Shown: piece after piece, positions 25,195-36,399 of the stretch | Numbering within the stretch: the stretch's first letter is position 1 | Layout of the letters: every line of letters starts with the position of its first letter | DNA from: Onthophagus taurus | Taxonomy: Eukaryota > Arthropoda > Insecta > Coleoptera > Scarabaeidae | NCBI RefSeq assembly: GCF_036711975.1 | Contig: NC_091976.1 | Location: 18,228,001-18,292,000, forward strand | Length of the DNA stretch: 64,000 nt | Direction: 5' to 3' | Translations under genes and position numbers: made by a program | Notes under the pieces: model-generated | Told to the model about the DNA's origin: nothing | Seen by the model: only the letters and a program-made list of their open reading frames with translations | Databases searched by the model: none

Positions 25195-25580
25195 GATGAT
25201 TTTTGGTCAACCGAAATATTCCGTATGGTGATGTTTAAAACAAAATTTAGATTCCTCCTCAGATACATTCGTTTTCATGAAAAAGCAACCGGATCTCAAA
25301 GGATTGCAACAGATAATTTCGCTACAGTAGGAGATATATTCACTTGCTTTGTGGAAAATTGTAAGTCTTGCTATCATTCTGGTCAAAATGTTACTGTCGA
25401 TGAAATGTTTCCAGAATTTCGAGGATGATATGGATTTAGAGAATACATTCCTTCAAAGTCATGTAAATATGGAATACAAGCGATGCTAAGGAATTCTTTA
25501 CATATAATATGGAAATTTATTTCAGCAACGTGAAGGGCCTTATAAACAGAACAATTCTGTCCATAGTGTAGTACTTAGAA
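25195..25580 (+). pseudogene. piggyBac-type transposase, central fragment
   Basis: From about 25,195 the + strand reads LDDFWSTEIFRMVMFKTKFR and then FLLRYIRFHEKATGSQR, ATDNFATVGDIF, NVTVDEMFPEFRG and FREYIPSKSCKYG. This is the DDE_Tnp_1_7 core around the first catalytic Asp (VDE motif at about 25,395-25,404). A TGA follows at 25,427-25,429, where relatives read on. Because this central part lies downstream of a C-terminal part on the same strand (23.6-24.1 kb), the two must come from different insertions or from a rearrangement. Confidence 0.82.
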
Positions 25581-26087
25581 TCAATTTTTGGAATTGGTAG
25601 AACTGGTGGAACCCAGAAATAATATAATTTTACAATAAGACAAAATCAGGGGAAAATTGATAAATTGTGTGCTACTTATAGTACAGCACGATCTACACGA
25701 AGATGACCAACGGTTAAATTTTACCACTCATTGAATGTGGCTGGCATTAACTCCAGATTAATTAATCGAGAACAAGATAAATTGTATGTCTAGACGAGAC
25801 TATTTAGAAAGCCTTGTATTAGCTTATTGCTAGATAAACCAAGTTGATGCTGGTAGATGAAAAACTTCTGAGGTTGGTATCAGTAGCGATCTAATCACAT
25901 GGATTACGGCTTAGTGTGACAAAGAACCCAGATGGATTCAATTATAGAATATGATTCAATGACAACTCCATCGACTTAAGTAGTCACCGCCAGCTATCAA
26001 TAGTAAGCAGGTATTCGGCATTCTGCAACAATTCATCAGATGAGGGCATCATATTGGTAATTACAAAACAAGAATAAAACAGTCTAA

Positions 26088-26228
26088 GCTCCCGTACTCT
26101 TCAACTTGATCGTGGATAAATTAATAAATGACGTGAATCTTGTTGGAAAGGATATCGAAAAAAAGCATGTTGGTGTCAAAATCAAAATCTCTAACAATAA
26201 CAAAGAAGAAGAACAAAAAGAGCTTTGA
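26088..26228 (+). pseudogene. LINE reverse transcriptase scrap
   Basis: APVLFNLIVDKLINDVNLVG at the start of this 46-codon frame resembles the conserved (L)SPxLFNLxxDxLI block of non-LTR reverse transcriptases. The rest is Lys/Glu-rich and uninformative. No flanking RT motifs were found in frame. Confidence 0.42.
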
Positions 26229-26299
26229 TATTAGGTTACCTGAGGGATATAATATGGCAAAATAAATGTATGTTTTATGAAATATGTTAGGACTAATAA

Positions 26300-29200
26300 T
26301 AAAGAAATGTCAAAAACTATATTAATGACGTACAAATATCGTATCAAGTTGAAATCTAAAGAAACTAAATTCTTTAAGATCTTTGAGTAGACTGGGCAGA
26401 ATTTTTATTAATTATTCCATCCTTCCTAATAAATATAATTTGTTAATTTTGTAACTAACCATCTTTAAGTCATCAGTTATATTGCTTAGAGTAAGCAAAA
26501 ACACAACATTATAGCTATAAAGTATATACAAGTGTTATTGAAAATAAACAGTACTGTTAATTGATTTTTTAATAGGTCATTGTCTACTTTTCCTCATTAA
26601 TTATTTTGATTGATTAATTTGACTTTAATATTTCCTAATTATTGGGAGTTGAGTTTTATTCCCGATTATAGTTAAATTTATGGTGTTCTCAAATAAGAAA
26701 AAAAATTACATTTCTTTAACTCCTTGAATCATTTCAAAAGTGTATAAAGTTTTGTGCAACACACATAAATTACTTTAACAACATTGTTCCGGTTTTGAAG
26801 TTAATTCCTACAGAGTCCGAAAAGGAAGTAATTAAAAACTGTTTGCGTGTTTCTTCGACGTAGGGGGACTCAGGTGGGATGATGATGTCCTCAGGTCAGG
26901 TCGGGTCAGTGGTCACTCCGTGAGAGCTCTCACACGGCTCCCATTGTTACGCATCCGCGTGCGCGAATCCCATTCGAACGTGGAAGAGGCCCCCATTGTG
27001 ATGAGCAAGGCGGCATGGGAATCGCGTCTCGTTCTTTCACTTCATCGTCGTCGGCGGTGAAGAGTTTGTGGAGGAAGAAGGCGACGGGAAAAATCCGGAG
27101 GATCCCTTTATTTAATGCCAAAGGCCGCAATTACCAGCCTAAATACCCGTTTTAGTGTGCACTCTCGGCCGTAATACGAGATAATGGCAATTATGAGACG
27201 CACTTGTTAATCGTTTGGGGCCGCTTGTTTGCACCGCGTGGCGCTTGTTTACGACCTTTATATGGTGGCGATTGCTGCTTGCTCTTTCAAGAGGGTCAAT
27301 GTGGACGCGAAGAAGCGTTTTATTGCTTTTGCAGATTTTTTTTGGTTTTCTAAAGCGATGTTAAGATTCCGTTAAGATTCTAGCGGATTAAGAAGATGTT
27401 CAAAAGATACTTATCGGAATTGTTAAGTAGATGTAGTTTAAATAAATCAATTAGAAACCATCGTAAATCAATGAGTGGACGTGATGGTTGTAATTAATGG
27501 TTGTATTCTAAACTTGGTTATAGTTTTTCTAATAGTAATGCTTTATGGTTCTATACATTAAAAGTGACTTAATTACTTTTCTTGTTAATAGTTGAAAAAA
27601 TCTTTAAAGTAAATAGAATTTTAATTGTAAAGAAGCTTTTGAAATAATATAATTAATTTTCTTTTTAGCTTAACTCTGTATCTTGAGCTAATATTTTAAT
27701 AAAAGAAGAAAAGCAAAACTAAAGAAAAAGCAATTACGAACGTTGGGTCTTCTTCGGTTTGGATCGGCGACTCCGGTAAGGCGCAGCTATAAAATTCTTT
27801 CCCGTATCTAACCCGACTGGCGTCTGTCTCGGAATTGATAGCGGGACGTCGGTAATCGATCGTTAAATAGTGCCCCTTGCGAAAGAATAAGTCGGATCCC
27901 GATCTCGCGCCGCCGTCAGCCCCGCGCGGATCCTTCGATTCAGCAACGATCCATCGATCTCTTGGGCGGTCTTTCTATCTATCGGGGCCTCTCTCGCATA
28001 GGCGTGAGACATTTCACGACGTTTGCGGACGTCGTCGTCGGGGTACGGACAACGATCGTAATCTGGTCGACGCCGACGACGTCGAATACGACGACGGACA
28101 CTTTTTAGACGACCTCACCAGATCAAACTTTCTAAAATCATACGAAATCGGGGTCTCTTCTATAATCGTGTGTACCAGAAATGACAAACGTTTCGAACAG
28201 CTTACAGAGATAAATCATCAAATTGCAAAATAAGGTTAACATTTTAGAGAATAATAGTTTTTATCAACATTTTCACTTTAATTACTAACACAATTAACGC
28301 AACAACCACAAGAACTACAACTAACTATAAAAGAAACTAAATCCCATATATTATTAAGTTCGTGAGAACAATACATTCCAACACAAATACCAACGTATCT
28401 GACCACAGAAACCATCCCCAATCGTAACGCACTGAGATATAGATTATAGAAATCTTAAGATAGCGATCTTTCGCAGGAAGTCTTCGAGGTTTCATGTGGT
28501 TTGTGCCATATCGAAACTATTTTATATAATTCATTTTCTACAATTTCAACCTTTCTCTCGTAAAAATAATCTCTAAATTAACCTAATTTGATAAATTGCT
28601 ATCCACCGCAATCTCTAACCTTCAATTTGAGGTATATTTTGTTTAATAACTATGTGAACTTTTTTGATGAGAACAGTCACAACCTATTTTTAATAAATTT
28701 TGTAATAAAATCATTTAGTCTTAATTTAGAAAATATTTCGTTTTTTAACTTAAAGTTAAAAAAGTTGGGTATAGTTTTTTAAAATGCACACTATTTTTCA
28801 GACATTCGATATACCATTCAATTAAATGCAAAAATAACTGGCTAAACTGTTCATCAAAGCCACAAACTTGAGATATGGTGTAGAAAAATGATCATTTCTT
28901 AGATAACAGTTTAACGATTTACAATGTTTGGTATAATGTGTCACACTTTTGCTGGGTGTAGTGTCAATATCGAACCCGACTGCCCCCCATGGAGAGAAAA
29001 CAAGAAAACTTTTTAAAATCACTCTATCTCAAACTTGGAAAAAACTCAGCGTGTTTAGACCGAAAGAAATAATCCAGTTTTGTTTGTATGGCAAAAATTG
29101 TCTTTATACATCATAACACATTTGAAAATTGTTGGAGTGTGATTTTTGCACAGTGCGATGAATATCATAGTGAGGAAAATCAAGAAACCGCAAGTAATAT

Positions 29201-29468
29201 GGTTAATGGTCGAGAAATCTGACGTACTCCATTTCTCTCCACCTCACCTTCTCGTGGTATACCTGTTTTAACAAACTAAGTTCTGCACAACAGCATTAGG
29301 AGTGGTTCTTTGCCTAGAGGTGTCGAACGAGGGTTTTGCAAAATTTGAAATCGTTTGCAAACCACACGTTTCTGACTTATAGAACTGTACCGTAGGTATC
29401 TGGTTCTCTGCAATGGGAGTAAAGAATACTATGTGGTAGAAACTTGTATGTGATAGATAACTTTGGCT

Positions 29469-29469
<1 letters not shown>
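26300..29469. other. Unassigned DNA with GC-richer blocks at 26,820-27,330 and 27,730-28,233
   Basis: Two CpG-rich blocks lie in otherwise AT-rich DNA. The second contains a + strand frame open from about 27,877 to a TAA at 28,231-28,233. It is rich in Arg and Asp (VDADDVEYDDGHFLDDL) and has coding-like composition but no ATG. It could be an internal exon or transcribed 5' region of an unseen gene. The first block contains TTTATATGGTGG (27,258-27,269) and no useful frame. Neither can be assigned. Confidence 0.3.
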
Positions 29470-29504
<35 letters not shown>

Positions 29505-29505
29505 T
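29470..29505. repeat. (TAA)n microsatellite, 3' tail of the minus-strand LINE
   Basis: A run of about eleven TAA units directly abuts the 3' end of the LINE remnant at 29,510-30,966. On the LINE's own strand it reads as a (TTA)n tail, which is how several insect LINE groups end. Confidence 0.75.
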
Positions 29506-29509
29506 TTAT

Positions 29510-30966
29510 TATCCCAACAGAAATTTGTTTTCCAAAAAGAGAGATAATATTATAAACAACATAATTAAGCCTAAGAACGTCCATTAATTGACATAATAAG
29601 AAGTAAATATATACAAACAAAAAGAAAAAGAAAGAAAACATATTCAATGAAAAATGAAAAATCAAATAACAACAATTTAACAAACTGCTAAGTTAAATAT
29701 CGAAGAATGATACACATTCGGTCGTATTAGCAGCTCGCATTAATTTGTTGAATGGGGAATTTAGTCCAATATTTGTGTGACCGTGATTGGTAGTAAAAAC
29801 ATTAAAATCAATTGCGACAAAACACCCGATGCAACCACCACACCCGACATCACATCCCGAACAAATCTTGCTGGCATACACTTCCTTCTGTCTTCAAGGC
29901 TCTGGAGTCCATAACGATGTGAGAGATATGGATAGTTCAATTCCCCTCGAGGCGGATAATGACCAAAGTCCAAGAAATGCATGAATCTAACAAATTTACG
30001 TTGTACCCTCTCGATGGTGGTGATGTACTTTAAATAAGATGGTGACCAAACAATACAGCAATATTCAAGTTTGCTTCTTACGAGTGTAAAGTAGAGTTTT
30101 ATTATTGTGTTTATATGAGCAAATTCCAAACTATTTCTCGTTATAAATCCAAGTGTTCTGAGGGCGTTCGTCGACGTCTTGTCAACATGTACATTGAAAG
30201 ACAAACCAGTGTCGAACCATACACCGAGATCCCTCACCACAGAAATGCGCGATAGGCAGTCAGTCCCAAGTTCATAATCAAAATTGATGGTGTTACGTTT
30301 CTGGCTATATGTCATTACCTGACATTTGGAAGTATTCAGAATCAATCTATTAGTAGTACACCACGAATAGATTTATTTAAGTCCAACTGAAGTGAAATGC
30401 AATCCTGTTCACTACCAATAGTAGTAAACAACTTCAGATCATCTGCGTACAATAGGGCATTGGTGCTAAAGCTCATTGGTAAGTCATTCACAAAAATATT
30501 GAACAGTAGAGGGCCAAGTATGGATCCTTGAGGTACGCCACTAGTAACGCTTATTTTTCTCGATTTTCTCGATACCAGCCAACTCGACGTATTGTCTTCG
30601 ATTTGACACATAGGATGACAGAAGCCGTATAAGAGAACAATCACACCCAAACTTCTCCAACTTTTCCGTCAACAAGAAGAGGTCTAAACAATCGAAGGCC
30701 CGTGAGAAATCCGTGTATATGACATCCACCTGTCCACGGCGATCTAGTGCCCTAGATACGTATTCGGTAAAACTCAACAGGTTAGTGGCTGTGGATCTAC
30801 CTTTGCAGAAACCATGTTGATGTTCAGACATTCGTGCTTTGGTGTAGAATTCCATCTTATCTATAGGATCAGAGTTTATTGATGGATGAGATAATACTTT
30901 GAGACATTGTAGAATTCGAGGAAGTATATGGCTTTTCAGCTGCATTGTACCAACGTTTCTCAACAT
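29510..30966 (-). pseudogene. Jockey/CR1-like LINE, reverse transcriptase remnant (5' truncated)
   Basis: Read on the minus strand, the order is SEHQHGFCKGRSTATNLLSF (about 30,800), YTDFSRAFDCLDLFLL (first catalytic Asp), SGVPQGSILGPLLFNIFVND (about 30,480-30,540) and LLYADDLKLF (YADD at about 30,440). Then come the thumb (VVRDLGVWFDTGLSFNVHVD) and a C-terminal block with RSKLEYCCIVWSPSYLKYI. There is no RNase H and no endonuclease, so only the RT part remains. The frame shifts near 30,560 and again near 30,350. A (TTA)n tail follows at the 3' end. The family call is firm as a LINE; the clade is a best guess. Confidence 0.88.
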
Positions 30967-30969
30967 GGT

Positions 30970-33829
30970 TATACTCTAGAAGATACACGGTAAATCGCTG
31001 GAAGTTCATGTACTGGGAGTTATGGGTTGGTACTGGTTAAGTTATGGGGATGCTGAATATAATCTAAATTCCAGAACCTAATTAATTACAGTTCATTTGC
31101 TCAACTTCTATCTTCCTTATTGGAATTCCTTCAGAATGATGTCTAATTTTTCGTTTTGTTCGCACTAGAATTCCGTTTCAGATGGTGTCACATCGAAGTG
31201 GGAAGTTGTTACACAAAATCATTACAATATGGTACAGTCTTCTTGTTTCATTATCACTGATTGCAGTTACTTACTGTATTAAGGCATAACAACAAGGAAA
31301 AGTTTTTTTTAGATAATTAAATTGTATCTTTTAAAATGTCTATTCAAGAAATGGTTATTTTTTTAATGTACCCCAATTAAGTTAATGTTCTTTAATGTTT
31401 ATACTTATTTGAGCAAACCGGTGTTACTGAATGTTGTCTATATGACCAACATCTAAAGATCAGCGCTGCGTGGTTGATTGAACGCATATTCTATTGGCGT
31501 TATCTTATGGAGTAGGAATCGATTAATTGTCGTTAAGTCTAAAACATTTTAATTGATTTTTGTTGAAGATATATTTATTTCTTTCTGTAAGAATAAGTAA
31601 TGACACTGCTAATAATTTACTCGGTAATCAGAAGGCCACGTGAATAGGATGTGATTAACGTCATCTAAGCGATTGCTCACGTACGGTCACATTGATGATG
31701 TTTCAGAGGTATTTTCTAGATTACCAGTTCTTCCCCAAGACTGATGTAGAAGTCTACTTCACTATGCTATTACTAATCGAAAATGTTAAGGTCTATCATC
31801 TTTTTAGCTCTAGGAGATTTAACATTAGTTTGTTAATCCTTAAGTATTTCCCTAAGTAGGAAATTTTTATTTCAGTAACTGCGAAGTTTATTCCTCTCAC
31901 TCTATTCCTCTACACTACGAATAGTGTAGTGAGTAAAAAATCTCGGTTTCAACCATTTATAACTTTAATACCTTACAACACATCTCTCTTCAATATTTAT
32001 ATTTTTATGCAAAAGATTAGGGCATTTCAAGTGAATTATCTAATTGTAAATACTCAGCGTTGTTATCCTTACTTTTCAGACATTAGACGCCATTAGAATT
32101 CACTTCAGCAATAACATTGAGTTGCTTTTAAACTTTCTCAAATCTTTCGCGATTAGCGTTATTAGTTTAGTGTGGACTTCATCCTTTCATTTTAATAGAA
32201 CAAATAAGTGTGTGTATCAGAAAAAATCAATACGTTTCCTTGACCCCGTCGGTACCTACTGGACGCATGCACGTCAAACACCACAATTAGTAAATGGGTG
32301 GGATTTGAGTCTGTTTACACTAATCTTTAATATATTCAGATCACTTATGTTCACTTACTTACGTAGCTTATTAAATAAGATATTAGTGGCTGTGTAATTG
32401 TGTGACACCAGATTCTGAAGAAACTGAAAGTTCTGAATATTCATCCGACAACTCTGACTTTGCAACCCAAAGATATTGTACCCGTTTCCATCTCTTATAT
32501 ATAAACTATATGACTTCAAGAAAGCTGTTCCAAATTTATTTAGACTTTGATTTGATGTTATAATAACAAAGCCTAAGATACATAGAAAGGGTGTACCAAA
32601 TCCATATTTGAAAAATGTTGACAAAACACCTTATTCAAGAGCATTGACAAATTAATTTCTTTGAAACCCATCAAGCTTTGAAACAACTGCTTGATGCGGA
32701 ACGGGGATATGTGTATGATTTAATTGTATATGAAGGAAGAAGATAATACTCAAGGACGAATCAATACTACCTTAGTTGTAACATCAACAATCTCTATGAT
32801 GCTGTGAACCCTGGTATAACGACATGAGTTATTTTTTATAAAGCATGAAGTAATAAGCATGGATGCTAGTTACTCCTCACGTAGAAAGACAATGAGGAAA
32901 TCTTTGATGTTAAAATGATTTGCTGGGCGAACTTATCAAATCATAAAATGGGTTGTTAGGACATTATTAGAAAGTCATAGAAGTGGACAAATGTATGTTC
33001 AAAAGTATTCACTAAATTTCTTATGATAGCTGTTGCTTGAATATTTTGAACGAATGCCATAGGCATAATATTGCTTTTAAAAGTAATATGTTTAATCAAG
33101 CATCAGGAGTCTGCTGGGTGTCCATTAAAAGTAATCAAAGAAACACTTATACACAGTGTGTTAAGTTGTTTTGTGTAAGTTATATTTTACCTATACAATA
33201 TCATTCGCAATTACAAAATTTTCTGTTGTAACTAGAGGCACGTTTTCATATTATCTGTTTTCTTCGATACAATGTCTAAAAATGAACATATCTCGAAATA
33301 GTTTAATGTTGGTAAATTATCAAAAACAGAAGAGTTACAAGTTAACATGACCATTTTTAGTGACTTGATATACGATAGTAAGACTTATTACCGAGATTAC
33401 TTGCGTTATAGACTTCCACTCATTGTGTTTCCTAGAACATTTTTTGGCATCTTCGTTTTTCCTAGTTTTTGCTTTTTCAATTATCATTGCACTTTGAAAT
33501 CAAGGTGTCTATGTAGATATGGATGAAGAAGTTTTTTTTCATAGCCTTCATCACTAACATAATCAAATCATCTCTTCAACATTATCATCGCTATCACCCA
33601 TACATTCTGAAGCACTATTTGTCTATTTACATCACACACCATGTCAGCATCCATAACAACTTTATCTGATGTTTCATTATTACAAGCTCAGCTATTTAAG
33701 GGAGCAATCTTAACCTAAATTAAACAATTTTATTTAATTTTTTTATACAATATTCTCATTAATTTCTATATACCAGGAATTTTATATAACTCGCAATACC
33801 TATAGTTACGAAACTACTATGCTCTTGCA
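30970..33829. other. AT-rich DNA; possible faint piggyBac traces
   Basis: No gene is supportable. A short frame around 32,660-32,745 (AERGYVYDLIVYEGRR) weakly recalls a piggyBac segment, but the following sequence gives no confirmation. Other open frames (32,122-32,397, 32,355-32,624, 33,037-33,231) look random. Confidence 0.3.
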
Positions 33830-34353
33830 TTGTCCCACATAAAATGCAACATAGCTTAATAGTCTAAACCCAAATGATTCTAGTTTTAGGTCTTTGTGTT
33901 AGTTCTAGTAATAGTGCTAGTGCAATACTTTAACTAACACTAGACCGAGAACTGGAAACATTCGGGTTTAGCCGCACGTCTCTCAGAACGGCTAACCCAA
34001 ATGATTCTAGTTTTAGGTATTGTGTTAGTTCTAGTGATTGTGCTAGTGTAAAACTAGAACTAACACCAGACCGAGAACTAGAAACATTCAGGTTTAGCCG
34101 CACGTTTCTCATGACTGCACTATCACCAGAACTAACACAAGAACTAGAACTAGAATCATTCGGGTTTAGCCGTCTTGAGAGACGTGCGGCTAAACCCGAA
34201 TGTTTCTAGCTCTCGGTTGAGTTTTAGTTCAATAAAAATATGCAACATATTGATATCTTGTGTTAACTAGCGCTACCTACCACTGTCACTAGAACTAACA
34301 TATTTGACTCAGAACAAGAAACATTCAGACATGTTGCATTTTATGTGGGACAA
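33830..34353. mobile_element. MITE with 23-bp terminal inverted repeats and internal palindromic subrepeats
   Basis: TTGTCCCACATAAAATGCAA at 33,830 is mirrored by TTGCATTTTATGTGGGACAA ending at 34,353; the full terminal repeat is 23 bp. The interior is built from several copies, in both orientations, of a segment of about 50 bp containing GAACTAACAC, CTAGAACTAG and CATTCGGGTTTAGCCGCACG. This gives a foldback structure. There is no coding capacity; an apparent 60-codon frame on the minus strand only mirrors the repetition. Confidence 0.85.
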
Positions 34354-34970
34354 AGTAAGTTGGTACCCCCTGGTTTCTATGGAAATATATTTTTGTGTAT
34401 TGCATGTTAAGTGAAATTAACTGTATTTACACTTAATCATAAAATAATAAAAATTAACATTAATTAATGTCATAAATCATTTCTTAATTCAATAACCGTA
34501 AACTCAAATTAATTTACAGTAATCTTCACTTCTTATTGAATTAAAATTTTTTACACATCTCTTGAAATATAGTTTTATAAATTCAATTTATGTTAATAAA
34601 CTTTTTTTTTAATTTACCGTTATTTACATTCGTTGATGGGCGTATAATGTCAATATTATGAAGAGTTCGCAAAGGATCATGACATCAACACACGTTCATG
34701 ATCTTGATAACAACCTGTACGGATAGTACAGAGATACCTCTGTGCTAATAATTATACACGGACATGTACCTACGAAGAAGAGAAGGTAAAAGTAGAAAAG
34801 GGAAGAAGAGAAATGCGTCTTGTGGAAAAGAGAAGAGATGATGACGATGAAGATTTGCGATAACAAGAGAAAGGCAAAACGTGAATCGAATGCGATTTGT
34901 GAATAATATATGCTTGTTGATAAATTGTAAAAAATGATTTATAACTAATAAAACAAATTAAAATTGGGTT
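34354..34970. other. AT-rich DNA with a purine-rich stretch
   Basis: At 34,776-34,850 a purine-rich stretch could encode a short Arg/Lys-rich peptide on the + strand (MYLRRREGKSRKGKKRNAS), ending in TGA. It has no promoter or signal peptide and I do not call it a gene. Nothing else was seen. Confidence 0.3.
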
Positions 34971-34973
34971 AAA

Positions 34974-34979
34974 TTTATT
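34974..34979 (-). terminator. Poly(A) signal AATAAA of the 35-kb peptide gene
   Basis: TTTATT on the + strand is AATAAA on the minus strand, 24 bases past the stop codon. Confidence 0.6.
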
Positions 34980-35002
34980 TTGTTATATTGTAGCATTTTA
35001 AA

Positions 35003-35342
35003 TTAAATCTCTTCGACAGGCGAACAATAACAATCCGGACAATAAATGATGTCACCCGTAATTGCTGCTTCTCCTTTCAGCGCAACTCTTTCTGTTAAAA
35101 TTACTTTTCCATTATTACAATTGCAAGGTGGGCAAGTGGAAGGTGGAGGAGGTGTAATTGTAACAAAATCGACAATCTCAGCTTTAACATCTCTTGTAAT
35201 TCGCTTTTCCCGAAGAGGATCTAAGATTTTTTTAATACAGTTATTATAAGAATATTATTATTACACGTGTTATTTATCACTTACCTGAAGCAACAATGTT
35301 GGTTAAACAAATTATTAGAACAATCGTGAGAAACAGCTTCAT
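35003..35342 (-). CDS. Small secreted cysteine-rich protein with twin CxxCxC motifs (91 aa, 2 exons)
   Basis: I reconstruct two exons: 35,285-35,342 and 35,003-35,220. The 64-bp intron has GTAAGT and ..TTAG borders and phase 1. The first exon encodes a classic signal peptide (MKLFLTIVLIICLTNIVAS). The mature part has a dibasic site shortly after the signal (REKR), a Pro-rich stretch (TPPPPSTCPPCNC) and a C-terminal CPDCYCSPVEEI, giving two CxxCxC motifs and six cysteines in all. Cleavage, secretion and disulfide or metal binding are inferred from these features. The start is the only ATG giving a signal peptide; a TATA box lies about 46 bp upstream and AATAAA follows the stop. Its exon 1 has the same 58-nt length and phase as five other genes in this cluster. 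No known family was recognised. Confidence 0.78.
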
Positions 35343-35387
35343 TTTGGTTACAAACTCGAAGTGACAAAGTTAATTTGTAGTGTGGAG

Positions 35388-35395
35388 TATTTATG
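35388..35395 (-). promoter_or_regulatory. TATA box of the 35-kb peptide gene
   Basis: CATAAATA on the minus strand, about 46 bp upstream of the start codon. This leaves a very short 5' UTR, as in the other cluster genes. Confidence 0.6.
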
Positions 35396-35704
35396 CAAGG
35401 TCATGCGGATCGTATGTATAACAGAAATGATAACAAAATGTACATTTCTAAATTTTATTGCTAATAACTCACGTTTCTCAAAAAATTCCTTTTAAAGCAT
35501 AACTTTTTCGTTTTTACTTTGTTTTAAAAATTTATTATTTAATAAATAATAATGTAAATAATAATATTACAAAAACAAAATAATTAATTATATACGAAAA
35601 TAATTGATTTAAATTCCTTTTTATGCGTAACACGCAAAGAATCGTTAAAATCATTAAAAGATGTTTTAAGAAATAGCAAACATAACCGATTTAATTAGGT
35701 TTAG

Positions 35705-35710
35705 TATAAA
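35705..35710 (+). promoter_or_regulatory. TATA box of the 35.7-kb peptide gene
   Basis: TATAAA, 36 bases before the ATG at 35,747. Confidence 0.65.
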
Positions 35711-35746
35711 GTGGTCTTAATACTAAAAAAATTTACTTTTTGTAAA

Positions 35747-36118
35747 ATGAGGTTTGAAATAATTGTTATATTTGTTTGTGTTATTGTTGGGCTTGCTACA
35801 GGTAGTTATTCTAAAAAAACGAAAAATTACTAAATAATTTTTATAAACTTAACTTTTTTTATGATAAGCTGCAACCCACAAGAAACATGCCGGTGTTAAA
35901 TCAGAGGAAGGGTCAACTCCTGCTCCTACTATTAAATGTAGTGCAGAGAACATCGATGCCATAGCAGGTAAACAACAAAAGGGTTTTATTTAATGTTCTT
36001 GATATACAGTATTCCATTTTGGTTTCCAGATGTTTTGAAAAAACTATGTGTGGCTGCTGCTGAAAGTACCGAAAAACGGCAAAAAATAAAAAACTTTTTA
36101 AATGGTAAGAAGTCCTAA
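35747..36118 (+). CDS. Small secreted peptide precursor, Lys-rich (80 aa, 3 exons)
   Basis: Exons are 35,747-35,801, 35,869-35,967 and 36,030-36,118. The introns (67 and 62 bp) have GT-AG borders and both are phase 1. Exon 1 encodes a signal peptide (MRFEIIVIFVCVIVGLAT). The mature part begins basic (AATHKKHAG), has a Glu/Ser/Thr/Pro linker, then a predicted amphipathic region with two cysteines (IKCSAENIDAIADVLKKLC) and a basic end (KRQKIKNFLNGKKS). If the last GT (36,103) is also used as a donor, the end would differ; reading on gives a natural stop within five codons, which I prefer. This is the only cluster member on the + strand, divergent from the 35.0-kb gene with about 400 bp between the start codons. 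Function unknown; general build is that of a secreted bioactive peptide. Confidence 0.72.
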
Positions 36119-36399
36119 TAACTATATGATGTTTTACATAATGATCTGATTTGATGATGATGTTGTTTAATTACTTTTAATGGATTATGATTGTTTATAT
36201 CTTTTGTTTGAAAATTTATTTGGTTTAACATATTATTTTTTGAAACGATGAGGTGAAATATACTTTAGAAATATGATTTTCTTGTTTGATTTATACATAT
36301 TCAAAAATTCCCTTGAATAATTTTTGACTAAAAAGTTTATGATTTTATTAGTTAAGTAACTTGTAAAAAAATTGAACTCAACATGAAAATAGTGACGAT

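Noticed and set aside
29468-29683. 71-codon minus-strand frame ending in a run of Leu
   Set aside because: The Leu run is the translated (TAA)n microsatellite and LINE 3' end; not a gene.
32640-33020. Third piggyBac fragment
   Set aside because: Only a weak YVYDLIVYEG resemblance, with no catalytic motif and no supporting neighbours.
33930-34112. 60-codon frame with a repeated RLNPNVSSSRS motif
   Set aside because: The protein-level repeat only mirrors the DNA subrepeats of the MITE.
34776-34850. Basic peptide gene (MYLRRREGK...)
   Set aside because: No signal peptide, TATA box or splice sites; probably a purine-rich tract read by chance.
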